Position numbers and translations under genes: made by a program. DNA of 64,000 nucleotides from an uncultured Flavobacteriaceae bacterium. Lineage in GTDB: Bacteria; Bacteroidota; Bacteroidia; Flavobacteriales; Flavobacteriaceae. Positions 35,358 through 43,421 of the stretch are shown piece after piece. The notes beneath the pieces are model-generated. The model worked only from the letters and a program-made list of their open reading frames with translations. It searched no databases and was not told the origin of the DNA. The first letter of the stretch is position 1. Every line of letters starts with the position of its first letter. The stretch covers positions 62,001-126,000 of the forward strand of contig CANMWN010000002.1 of assembly GCA_947501625.1 (NCBI GenBank), written 5' to 3'.

Positions 35358-36560
35358 TTGGATAGAAAAACAAAAATATATATAGGATTATTTCTGCTAT
35401 TGCTATTTTCAATAGTTTATTACGAAAGTAGTAAGCCAAAAAAAATCAACTGGTTTCCTAGTTATGCCAAGAAGCATAAGATTCCTTATGGAACTTATGT
35501 GCTTAGAAATGATTTGCCATCAATGCTTTTTAGTGATACTGAAATTGAGGATGTTACTATATCGCCTTTTGTATTTTTAGGAGATTCTACTAAAACGGGA
35601 ACTTATGTTTTTATTGATGATAATCTGAATTTTGGAGATGCTGAATTTACACGTTTAATGAATTTTGTTGATAGAGGGAATGATGTATTTATTTCTACTC
35701 ATCGGATTGAAATAGATACTTTTAACATCAAAACAAAAACCTTGTTTACAACCAAATATGATGAAAATGTATTTTTCAAATTGGTAAATAAAAATTTATC
35801 CAAAAATGAATATTCTTTTGATAGAAGATTTGAGCACAGAATATTTGAAAGTATTGATACACTTAATACAACTGTTTTGGGTATTACAGGCTATCTTGAT
35901 AAAGAAAATGAAGAGCGCTTGGGCGAGGAGGTAAATTATATTAAGTATAACTATGGAAAAGGAAATTTTTATTTTCATTTGTTTCCTGAAGTTTTTACAA
36001 ATTATACTATTTTAAAAGATAACAATAGTCAACATACAGCCTCAGTATTATCTTACCTATCAAAAAGTAATACTATTTATTGGGACGAATATTATAAAAC
36101 AGGAAAATCTAGAATTTCATCACCCATGCATTACTTGTTTTCCAATGCTAGTTTAAAATGGGCGTATTATACAGCACTTACTGGTATTTTGTTTTTTGTA
36201 ATTTTTGAAGGGAAAAGAAAACAGCGTTCCATTCCAATTATCTCACCTTTGAAAAATCAAACATTGGCATTTACAAGAACTATTGCTAACATGTATTATG
36301 AAAAAGCAGAACACAAAAATATTGCAGAGCATAGAATTAATTATTTGTTGGATTATATAAGAACGCAATTAAGAATTCCAACAAATAAAATCGATAAGAC
36401 TTTCTATAAATATGTGGCATCTAGAAGTGGAAACGATATAGAGTCTGTTGAAAAATTATTTAAGTATTGTGATACAATTCACTTAAAAAATACCGTAACT
36501 AAAGAAGAATTATTAAAATTAAACACATTGATTGAAGAATTTAAAAATTCAACAAAATAA
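35358..36560 (+). CDS. DUF4350 domain membrane protein
   Basis: A 400-aa protein with an N-terminal helix (residues 6-22), a DUF4350 Rossmann-like domain (about 40-225) and a second helix near 271-290. A cytosolic C-terminal helical region of about 110 residues follows. The start is a TTG at 35358, 2 bp after the DUF4129 stop; no ATG is available nearby. It precedes a REP-like palindrome that separates it from the MoxR gene. The family function is unknown. Confidence 0.88.
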   Translation: MDRKTKIYIGLFLLLLFSIVYYESSKPKKINWFPSYAKKHKIPYGTYVLRNDLPSMLFSDTEIEDVTISPFVFLGDSTKTGTYVFIDDNLNFGDAEFTRLMNFVDRGNDVFISTHRIEIDTFNIKTKTLFTTKYDENVFFKLVNKNLSKNEYSFDRRFEHRIFESIDTLNTTVLGITGYLDKENEERLGEEVNYIKYNYGKGNFYFHLFPEVFTNYTILKDNNSQHTASVLSYLSKSNTIYWDEYYKTGKSRISSPMHYLFSNASLKWAYYTALTGILFFVIFEGKRKQRSIPIISPLKNQTLAFTRTIANMYYEKAEHKNIAEHRINYLLDYIRTQLRIPTNKIDKTFYKYVASRSGNDIESVEKLFKYCDTIHLKNTVTKEELLKLNTLIEEFKNSTK

Positions 36561-36562
36561 AT

Positions 36563-36630
36563 TGTCTGTTCGAGCGCAGTCGAGAACTATAGGGCAAATA
36601 ATTTAGGTCTCGACTGCGCTCGACCTGACA
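36563..36630. repeat. REP-like GC-rich inverted repeat
   Basis: Two perfect 16-bp arms, TCGAGCGCAGTCGAGA at 36570-36585 and its reverse complement at 36608-36623, lie 22 bp apart, with partly matching TGTC/GACA ends. The arms are far more GC-rich than the flanking sequence. I recall this TCTCGACTGCGCTCGA palindrome as recurrent in flavobacterial intergenic regions. It is not followed by a T-tract. Confidence 0.8.
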
Positions 36631-36650
36631 TAATAAAATAATTATAAAAT

Positions 36651-37658
36651 ATGGATAATCAAGAAAATACATCAGAAGAAAATAAAGAATTGAATTTTGA
36701 AAACCGAATTGATTTAAGCAAATTAAAAACTGCTGTAAGTCAAATTAAAGCCGAATTGTCCAAAATTATTATTGGTCAAGAGGAGTTTATGGATTTGTTA
36801 TTAGTAGCATTATTGTCCGATGGTCATGTGCTTATTGAAGGAGTTCCTGGAGTTGCTAAGACAATCACTGCAAAATTGCTATCCAAAACTATCAAAACTG
36901 ACTTTAGCCGTATTCAATTTACGCCAGATTTAATGCCAAGTGATGTATTGGGAACTTCGGTATTGAATATGAAAACATCAGAATTTGAATTTAAAAGCGG
37001 ACCAATTTTTTCAAATATGGTGCTGATTGATGAGATTAATCGTGCACCAGCCAAAACACAAGCAGCATTATTTGAAGTGATGGAAGAAAGGCAAGCGACT
37101 GTTGATGGACACACTTATAAAATGGGACAACCATTTATGGTTATAGGTACTCAAAATCCAGTTGAACAAGAAGGAACATACGCTTTACCTGAAGCGCAAT
37201 TAGATCGTTTTTTATTCAAAATAACGGTGGATTACCCTTCTCTGAAAGATGAAATCAAGATAATTCAAACACATCATGACCGAAAAGGTAAGTTGCCACA
37301 ATCGTACATTGATGCTGTAATGACCGAAAAAGAATTATTGGATTATAAATCTAAAGTTCAAGATATAATAGTAGAAGAGAAAGTGATGAAATATATTGCA
37401 GAGATTATTCATAAAACCAGAAATCATCCGCATTTATTTTTGGGGGCTTCTCCAAGAGCAAGTATATCAGTTTTAAATTCTTCTAAGGCATATGCTGCTA
37501 TTAACGGACGTGATTTTGTGATTCCAGAAGATATTAAAAAAGTATTGTTTCCAGTATTGCGCCATCGTATTATTTTGACTCCAGAGCGTGAAATGGAAGG
37601 AGCAACGACCGATAAAGTTATTGATATGATTGTGCAATCTGTAGAAATACCTAGATAG
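36651..37658 (+). CDS. MoxR-family AAA+ ATPase
   Basis: A 335-aa MoxR ATPase. Walker A is EGVPGVAKT, Walker B and sensor residues are in LIDEINRAPAKTQ, and the arginine-finger region GTYALPEAQLDRFLF and ASPRASISVLNSSKAYA follow. MoxR proteins act as chaperones with a partner, usually a VWA or DUF58 protein; the DUF58 gene begins 7 bp downstream. It is separated from the upstream DUF4350 gene by 90 bp holding a REP-like element. Confidence 0.95.
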   Translation: MDNQENTSEENKELNFENRIDLSKLKTAVSQIKAELSKIIIGQEEFMDLLLVALLSDGHVLIEGVPGVAKTITAKLLSKTIKTDFSRIQFTPDLMPSDVLGTSVLNMKTSEFEFKSGPIFSNMVLIDEINRAPAKTQAALFEVMEERQATVDGHTYKMGQPFMVIGTQNPVEQEGTYALPEAQLDRFLFKITVDYPSLKDEIKIIQTHHDRKGKLPQSYIDAVMTEKELLDYKSKVQDIIVEEKVMKYIAEIIHKTRNHPHLFLGASPRASISVLNSSKAYAAINGRDFVIPEDIKKVLFPVLRHRIILTPEREMEGATTDKVIDMIVQSVEIPR

Positions 37659-37665
37659 GAAGATT

Positions 37666-38997
37666 TTGAAACTCATAAAAGGATTATATATACACGAACG
37701 TTTTTTTCATGCAATAGCCTTCATTGCTGGAATTTTCTTGTTGTCTTTTTGGTTTCCAGTATTATATACCTTTTCATGGATTTTATTACTCTCAATGCTG
37801 GTTTTATTCATTGCAGATGTATTTATTCTTTTCCGATTTAAAGACGGATTTAGAGCCAGACGATTATTAACCGAAAAGTTTTCAAACTCGGATGAGAATC
37901 CTGTGCCAATTACACTCGAGAATAAATATCCATTTAATGTTGAAGCGAAAATAATTGATGAATTGCCGATACAGTTTCAAAAAAGAGATTTTGAGCATAT
38001 CACTTCAATAAAAATAGGAGAGAAGCAAAATTTTGAATGCTATCTTAAGCCTGTGGAGCGAGGAGAATATCATTTTGGGAAATTAAATGTTTTTGTTTCT
38101 TCTCCACTTAAAATTGTTGCTAAACGATACGACTTTGATGCTAAAGCCATGGTAAGTGTATACCCTTCTTTTATACAAATGAAAAAATATGAATTCTTGG
38201 CAATGAGTAATCGTTTGACTGAGTTTGGCTTGAAAAAAATAAGAAAAATTGGTCATACGATGGAGTTTGAGCAAATTAAAGATTATGTTTCTGGTGACGA
38301 TGTTAGAACTATCAATTGGAAGGCAACGGCAAAGCGTGGACAATTGATGGTTAATCAATACCAAGATGAGAAATCACAGCCTATATATTCCATTATTGAT
38401 ACAGGTAGAGTAATGAAAATGCCTTTTGAAGCCTTGAAGTTATTGGATTATGCAATTAATTCCACATTAGCATTTTCTAATATTGCCTTGCGAAAAAATG
38501 ACAAAGCAGGAATGTTGACTTTTTCTAAAGAAGTTGGAAATATTGTGCAAGCAAGTAATAAGAAAACTCATTTGAATGTGATAAATGAGGCTTTGTATAA
38601 TATTGATACCCAATTTACCGATTCTGATTTTAGTCTGCTCTACGCAGTTGTAAAACGTAAAATAACACATCGTAGTTTATTGATTTTATATACCAATTTT
38701 GAGCACATGAGTGCCATGAAGCGTCAACTACCTTATTTGCAAGCATTGGCAAAACAGCATTTAGTTGTTACAGTCTTTTTTGAGAATACTGAGTTGGATG
38801 AATTAATTACTACCAATGCTGAAGATTTACAAGATGTATATCATAAAACAGTTGCCGAGAAGTTTGCTTATGAAAAGCGCTTGATAGTTAAAGAACTACA
38901 AAAAAGAGGAATCCATGCTATTCTTACCAAGCCTAAAAACTTGACTGTCAATGTGATTAATAAATATTTAGAATTTAAAGCAAAAGGGTTTATTTAG
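37666..38997 (+). CDS. DUF58 domain protein, MoxR partner
   Basis: A 443-aa protein with two N-terminal helices (about residues 15-55) and a large cytosolic part. The DUF58 signature SGDDVRTINWKATAKRG is near residue 210, followed by a von Willebrand A-like region containing SIIDTGRVMKM. The start is a TTG at 37666. It closes the SpoIIM-to-DUF58 operon; downstream DNA is the accessory region. Confidence 0.92.
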   Translation: MKLIKGLYIHERFFHAIAFIAGIFLLSFWFPVLYTFSWILLLSMLVLFIADVFILFRFKDGFRARRLLTEKFSNSDENPVPITLENKYPFNVEAKIIDELPIQFQKRDFEHITSIKIGEKQNFECYLKPVERGEYHFGKLNVFVSSPLKIVAKRYDFDAKAMVSVYPSFIQMKKYEFLAMSNRLTEFGLKKIRKIGHTMEFEQIKDYVSGDDVRTINWKATAKRGQLMVNQYQDEKSQPIYSIIDTGRVMKMPFEALKLLDYAINSTLAFSNIALRKNDKAGMLTFSKEVGNIVQASNKKTHLNVINEALYNIDTQFTDSDFSLLYAVVKRKITHRSLLILYTNFEHMSAMKRQLPYLQALAKQHLVVTVFFENTELDELITTNAEDLQDVYHKTVAEKFAYEKRLIVKELQKRGIHAILTKPKNLTVNVINKYLEFKAKGFI

Positions 38998-39138
38998 ATA
39001 AATTAATAGGTTAAATATTAAATTTGAAAACCGTAAACAGGAATAAAAGTTCCTTTTATCCGGAAATATAAACCCAAAAAAGAGTACTTTAGTATTTTTT
39101 ATAACGATTTATGCTTCATCATCAGAATCCACTAACCA

Positions 39139-39879
39139 ATGATAAAATTCTTTAGAAAAATTAGACAAAACTTGCTTTCAGAAGGAAAGACTGGAAAGTA
39201 TTTTAAATATGCAATTGGTGAAATTATTCTTGTGGTTATCGGAATTTTAATTGCGCTTCAGATTAATAATTGGAATGAAAACAGAAAAAGTAATGTAACT
39301 AAACACGATTATTATAATCAACTTTTGCAGGATTTAAAAAAGGATACTGACTATATTAAAGGAAACATTGTAATAATAGACTCAAATATCGTACTTTATG
39401 ATAATTATATGAAGGGGTTTCAAAATCAAGATATAAACCCAAAAATAGTTTTATACAATCTAACAAAACTCAATCCTGAATTTAATTATTTTGGATTTAA
39501 AACAAACACTATTGAAACCCTACAATCCACAGGAGATATTAAATTAATTCCTACAGAAATCAGAAACAAGCTAATTGACTTAAAAAACGCTCAAAATTTT
39601 TTAATAAAAGCAACATCAAATAACGATGCTGTCTATTTAAGAGACTTGACAAGTGTAGTAAATTTAGGGTATGCACCGAATTTTAATTTTTTAACAAAAA
39701 AGAATAAAATAATTGAAGATTTGAATGTGGAAAATAACATTCCCGAAATGGTTTTAAAACTAAATGGAGCGTATTTATTGAAAAATTTTACTGAAAAATT
39801 GGCGGAAAGGCATTTAAAAGCAATGTTATTAGAAATAGATGATTTGACGGAACAAATTAATGCTGAACTAGAAAAATAG
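39139..39879 (+). CDS. DUF6090 membrane protein, copy 1
   Basis: A 246-aa type II membrane protein. A basic amphipathic N-terminus (KFFRKIRQNLLSE) precedes one membrane helix at about 26-41 (IGEIILVVIGILIALQ) and the conserved NNWNENRK. A predicted periplasmic helical domain of about 195 residues follows. Its first 50 residues are identical to those of the copy at 41627, while the C-terminal parts are unrelated by eye. The family function is unknown. It opens a row of small co-oriented genes separated by repeated spacers. Confidence 0.85.
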   Translation: MIKFFRKIRQNLLSEGKTGKYFKYAIGEIILVVIGILIALQINNWNENRKSNVTKHDYYNQLLQDLKKDTDYIKGNIVIIDSNIVLYDNYMKGFQNQDINPKIVLYNLTKLNPEFNYFGFKTNTIETLQSTGDIKLIPTEIRNKLIDLKNAQNFLIKATSNNDAVYLRDLTSVVNLGYAPNFNFLTKKNKIIEDLNVENNIPEMVLKLNGAYLLKNFTEKLAERHLKAMLLEIDDLTEQINAELEK

Positions 39880-39912
39880 CGAAAGCACAACAATGTACAA
39901 CCGCTAACTAAT
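39878..39912 (+). repeat. Truncated spacer element 0
   Basis: It begins like the full elements (CGAAAGCACAACAATGTA) right at the stop codon, then jumps to CCGCTAACTAATG, a sequence otherwise found just before a DUF6090 start. The middle of the element is missing, which looks like a deletion by recombination. Confidence 0.5.
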
Positions 39913-39973
39913 GATAAAATTCTTTAAATTATCAAAACATAATTTTGCAAAGCAAAATCAAAAGTCTAGTTGA
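39911..39973 (+). pseudogene. Remnant of a DUF6090 gene start
   Basis: ATGATAAAATTCTTTA reproduces the first codons of the DUF6090 genes (MIKFF) with the same preceding CTAACYA sequence. The frame then diverges to a 20-residue peptide and stops. The following bases hold three small hairpins (39945-40005). I read it as a remnant left by recombination, not a functional gene. Confidence 0.5.
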
Positions 39974-40019
39974 CTTTTGGTGGAGATAGCCGCTTGCGGA
40001 AAAAATAAAAGTTCTAAAC

Positions 40020-40766
40020 ATGATTAAGTTTTTTAGAAAAATTAGACAAAATTTACTTTCAGAAGGGAAAATCAGAAAATATTTTAAATATGCAATTGGA
40101 GAAATTATCCTTGTTGTGATTGGAATTTTAATTGCCTTATGGTTAAACAACTTAAACACAATATCTCAAAATAAAGAAAAAGGAGATATTATGCTATTAG
40201 AAATTAGAGAGAATCTTATATCTGACACCTTATTAATTGGTGAAATATCTACTTTCAATGCTGAAAAGGTTTCTGATATAAATAAATTTATGCAGATTGC
40301 AGCAGAAAAGAAAATATCCCAAGAACTTGGTGAAAAAATGTTCCAGCTTTTATCAGAAGGTAAATTATTTACAAATGCAAGTTTCAAAAGTAATAGCACA
40401 GGCTACAAAACTCTAACCAGTTCAGGTAATATCGAAATAATCGATAACACAGAATTAAGAAATCAACTGACTCAATACTATCTTACAACCTCAATAGCAG
40501 CATTTGATGAATTAATAAACTTAACAAGGTCTTTTAAGTATTATATTTTACCAAAAGTCATAAATAAGGAGTTTGTAAAAAAGGTTACTAATCTTGATTT
40601 TCAAATACGAAATATCGAAGACCTTAAGCTAAATGAAGATGAAAAATTAGTTAGCGATTTGATCTTAATTCTTGCTAATATCAATCAAAATGAACAGGCA
40701 TTAGTAGAACTAAAGAAAGAATTAATTCATCTCATTGCATTAATTGATGAAGAACTTAAAAAATAA
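40020..40766 (+). CDS. DUF6090 membrane protein, copy 2
   Basis: A 248-aa paralog with the same layout: basic N-terminal segment FFRKIRQNLLSEGK, one helix at about 26-41 and a predicted periplasmic helical domain ending in IALIDEELKK. Here the post-helix motif is LNNLNTISQ, not NNWNENRK, and codons differ more from copies 1 and 3, so it is an older duplicate. The tail is unrelated to the other copies by eye. It is followed by the spacer element at 40766. Confidence 0.85.
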   Translation: MIKFFRKIRQNLLSEGKIRKYFKYAIGEIILVVIGILIALWLNNLNTISQNKEKGDIMLLEIRENLISDTLLIGEISTFNAEKVSDINKFMQIAAEKKISQELGEKMFQLLSEGKLFTNASFKSNSTGYKTLTSSGNIEIIDNTELRNQLTQYYLTTSIAAFDELINLTRSFKYYILPKVINKEFVKKVTNLDFQIRNIEDLKLNEDEKLVSDLILILANINQNEQALVELKKELIHLIALIDEELKK

Positions 40767-40900
40767 CGAAAGCGCAACAACTTGTATAATTAATGGCTGG
40801 TTCTCGCAACTTACGAAAATTCTCGCGGATTTTCTATTCGGTTTGTATTTGCTAATTTAGTTGCTGAAACACGCAACCAAATCATACATAAAACCGTTGG
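40766..40900 (+). repeat. Cassette-spacer element A
   Basis: It starts right at the copy 2 stop codon with CGAAAGCGCAACAA and ends near ACCGTTGGC. The end is partly complementary to the start, so the whole is an imperfect inverted repeat. Inside is a 20-nt hairpin (40815-40834; GAAAATTC/GGATTTTC around TCGC). Elements B and C share about 80 alignable bases including TTTTCTATTCG. No integrase gene is present. Confidence 0.6.
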
Positions 40901-40981
40901 CTTAATTTCAGAAAATGGGAAAAACTGCCACAAGTAAATTAATAGGTTGAACTTTTATTAATAGCACTAAAGAAAATAATT

Positions 40982-41485
40982 ATGAAAGAAATACTTGAAG
41001 AATATGCTTTGATTGCAGAAATCATTTCAGCGCTTGCTGTTATCATTTCACTGATTTTCGTAGGATTACAAATAAGGAGTAATACAAAAGCAACACAAGC
41101 ATCAACTTTTCATGAGATTGCGGCCTTAGATATTCATATACTTCTAAGTTTAGGTTCTTCAAAAGAATCATCAAGAATAATTTCAACTTTCCGAATGAAT
41201 CCAGAAGCCTTAACCGAAGAAGAGCATAATCATGGTTTTCATTTATTTGCTGCTGAAATAAGGCACGTTGAGAATTTATTTTTACAGAACGAAAACAAAA
41301 TGTTGAGTAAAAAAAATTGGGAATCTAGAAAATCATTAGTTGATGGTATGGTACTAACTCCTGGCTTCGGAGCACTGCTAGAAAGTCCAAATAAACAATT
41401 TTTTGATGGCTCTTTCATTCAATACGCAGAAAGTTTAAGAAAAAAACACTTACAAGAGGATGGTGATTTTAAAAACAAAAGCTAA
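40982..41485 (+). CDS. Single-TM protein of unknown function (167 aa)
   Basis: A short N-terminal segment and one helix at about residues 9-30 (IAEIISALAVIISLIFVGLQI) are followed by RSNTKATQAS. A soluble helical domain rich in Ser, Glu and His (EEHNHGFHLFAAEIRHVE) follows. Similar N-termini occur in scattered marine-bacterial hypothetical proteins, but I know no function. It stands between two copies of the hairpin-bearing spacer, as if a mobile cassette. Confidence 0.7.
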   Translation: MKEILEEYALIAEIISALAVIISLIFVGLQIRSNTKATQASTFHEIAALDIHILLSLGSSKESSRIISTFRMNPEALTEEEHNHGFHLFAAEIRHVENLFLQNENKMLSKKNWESRKSLVDGMVLTPGFGALLESPNKQFFDGSFIQYAESLRKKHLQEDGDFKNKS

Positions 41486-41615
41486 GCACAACAATGTGTA
41501 TAGTTAATGGCTGGTTCTCGCCAACTTACGAAAATCCTCGCGGATTTTCTATTCGATTTTTATTTGCTAAATTACGGGCTAAACCACATAGCTACTCTTA
41601 ACCGAAACCGTTGAA
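41485..41615 (+). repeat. Cassette-spacer element B
   Basis: It begins at the stop of the preceding gene with GCACAACAATGTGTATAG and runs to ACCGTTGAAACCAC next to copy 3. The internal hairpin (41530-41549) is a perfect 8-bp stem, GAAAATCC/GGATTTTC, around TCGC. It is the best-paired of the three copies. Confidence 0.6.
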
Positions 41616-41626
41616 ACCACTAACCA

Positions 41627-42388
41627 ATGATAAAATTCTTTAGAAAAATTAGACAAAATTTACTTTCAGAAGGTAAAACTGGGAAGTATTTTAAATATGC
41701 AATTGGTGAAATTATTCTTGTGGTCATCGGAATTTTAATTGCACTTCAGATTAATAATTGGAATGAAAACCGAAAAAATAATATTGCTGAAGCTGATTAT
41801 TACTGTAGAATTTTAGATGACTTTGAACTCAATGAAAAATTAATTGATGACACTTCTGAACTGATAAACAAAAAAATAGAGCTCTGCAAAGAATTGATAT
41901 TTGATTTAAACAAAATACCAAATGAAAGAGGTGAAATACTTAATAAATTTGTAATTGCTTTAAGACAAGACGTTTTTGTACCTAGCAATATCGCTTTTGA
42001 AGAAATAACATCGTCGGGACAGTTAAAACTGTTGACAGATTTGGAACTTAAAAACAGACTCATTCAGCACAGTACATTTTTGAACAATATTTTAAATCTA
42101 CTTAAAGAGAATAGGAATGAAATTCTTAAAAGAATGAGCGATTATGAATTAATAGTTGATTTTGGATATCAAGATATTAATTATTTGAATCAAGTGCTCG
42201 GTAAAGAATTAGTGAGTCTATTGCCAAAAAATGATTGGACAAATGAGCCAAATAATCCAATATTCGTGAAGTTTCAAGATAATCTTGTAGTATTTATTGC
42301 TATGCTAATAAGACAGAAACAACACTTATATAATCTTAAAAAGGAAATGGAAGAGCCAATAAAACTTTTAAAAGCAAAATGTAAATAA
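41627..42388 (+). CDS. DUF6090 membrane protein, copy 3
   Basis: A 253-aa paralog whose residues 1-50 equal those of copy 1. The DNA in that stretch differs at about eight sites, all of them synonymous by my reading, whereas the remainder diverges completely. It has one membrane helix near 26-41 and a helical periplasmic domain. The stop codon is followed by CGAAATG, the start of a spacer fused directly to the next gene. Confidence 0.85.
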   Translation: MIKFFRKIRQNLLSEGKTGKYFKYAIGEIILVVIGILIALQINNWNENRKNNIAEADYYCRILDDFELNEKLIDDTSELINKKIELCKELIFDLNKIPNERGEILNKFVIALRQDVFVPSNIAFEEITSSGQLKLLTDLELKNRLIQHSTFLNNILNLLKENRNEILKRMSDYELIVDFGYQDINYLNQVLGKELVSLLPKNDWTNEPNNPIFVKFQDNLVVFIAMLIRQKQHLYNLKKEMEEPIKLLKAKCK

Positions 42389-42392
42389 CGAA

Positions 42393-42881
42393 ATGATTCA
42401 CTTGATAGTCGGAAATACAGGTTCAGGAAAAACTACATACTCAAATAAGCTGAAAACAAAAACTAATGGAATAGTATTCTCAATAGATAAATGGAATAAT
42501 ATACTATTTCTTGCTGATAAAAAAACAACAGATAAACTGGAATGGTATCTTGAAAGAATAGAACGAGTTGAAAAAATAATTATTGATTTAGTTAAACAAT
42601 TGGAAAAATCAAAAACCGACTCAATTCTCGATTTAGGGCTTTCAAAATTTGAACATCGCGAAAAGTTTAGAAAATTTGCGGAGTTAAATAATATTGAATT
42701 AACAACTCACTTTTTAGATATAACAAAAGAAACTCGACTGAATAGAGTAATGAAAAGAAATTCAGAAAAAGGAGAAACTTTTGAATTTGAGGTTAGTAAA
42801 GAAAATTTCGATTTTATGGAAAATTGGTTTGAAAAACCAACTGCTAAAGAAATGTTTGGAGGAGTGATTATTAAAGAATAA
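42393..42881 (+). CDS. Small P-loop kinase-like ATPase
   Basis: A 162-aa protein with an N-terminal Walker A GNTGSGKTT (residues 7-15), a SIDKWN motif after strand 2 and a LID-like basic segment TRLNRVMKRN near residue 114. This fits the AAA_33/zeta-toxin-like and nucleoside-kinase group. The substrate is unknown. No antitoxin-like small gene precedes it, so a toxin-antitoxin role is not supported. It follows copy 3 with a 4-bp gap and ends at spacer element C. Confidence 0.8.
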   Translation: MIHLIVGNTGSGKTTYSNKLKTKTNGIVFSIDKWNNILFLADKKTTDKLEWYLERIERVEKIIIDLVKQLEKSKTDSILDLGLSKFEHREKFRKFAELNNIELTTHFLDITKETRLNRVMKRNSEKGETFEFEVSKENFDFMENWFEKPTAKEMFGGVIIKE

Positions 42882-42994
42882 AAACGTGTGGTAACTATCT
42901 GCATAAGTAATTGATTATTCTCGTCTACTTTTGAAAATTCTCGTGGGTTTTCTATTCGTTTTTTATTTACTAACTTCGTTGCTAAACTAAGTAA
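42882..42994 (+). repeat. Cassette-spacer element C
   Basis: A diverged copy of the spacer. The hairpin (42933-42952; GAAAATTC/GGGTTTTC around TCGT) keeps pairing through T-G wobbles. The conserved TTTTCTATTCG and GTTGCTAAA blocks follow at its 3' side. Confidence 0.5.
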
Positions 42995-43381
42995 ATGACA
43001 TTCTACGAATCAGAAATAGAAAGGATAAGAGGTATTTGTTATTCAAACGAAAGTCAGTTAGACACTATAATAGCAACTAAAAAATTTATCGACACTAATT
43101 TTGATAAAGATTTAAAATTAGATTTACTATCACTCAATCAATTCAAATCAAAATTTCATTTATTAAGACTTTTTAAAAGATATTATGGTCAAACGCCAAG
43201 ACAATATTTAATGGATAAACGTATAGAAAAGTCTAAAGAGTACTTAAAAGAGGGCATGCCGGTAACTGAAACTTGTTTTGCTGTTGGGTTCGAAAGTTTG
43301 GGTTCATTTAGTAAATTATTTAAAACAAAAATTGGAAAATCTCCAAGTCAATTTCAAAAAGAGCAATTTTCGAGAAGTTAA
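42995..43381 (+). CDS. AraC-type DNA-binding protein, HTH domain only
   Basis: A 128-aa protein consisting almost only of the AraC double helix-turn-helix (about residues 27-125): LDLLSLNQFKSKFHLLRLFK and the second helix PVTETCFAVGFESLGSFSKL, ending in GKSPSQF. There is no effector-binding domain. A VOC-fold protein gene follows 40 bp later on the same strand and is the probable target. Its start is the ATG directly after spacer element C. Confidence 0.92.
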   Translation: MTFYESEIERIRGICYSNESQLDTIIATKKFIDTNFDKDLKLDLLSLNQFKSKFHLLRLFKRYYGQTPRQYLMDKRIEKSKEYLKEGMPVTETCFAVGFESLGSFSKLFKTKIGKSPSQFQKEQFSRS

Positions 43382-43421
43382 TTAGAATTTATTTCTTGAA
43401 TTTTGAAAAAAATACAAACAC

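Noticed and set aside
36563-36630. Palindrome before moxR as a rho-independent terminator
   Set aside because: The arms are separated by a 22-bp loop and no T-tract follows; the co-directional operon continues.
42393-42881. Zeta-type toxin of a toxin-antitoxin pair
   Set aside because: The P-loop fits that group, but no antitoxin-like gene precedes it; the neighbour is a DUF6090 membrane protein.
39878-42994. True integron with attC sites
   Set aside because: No integrase is in the window and the spacer ends do not fit GTTRRRY cleanly, so I describe the elements only as attC-like.
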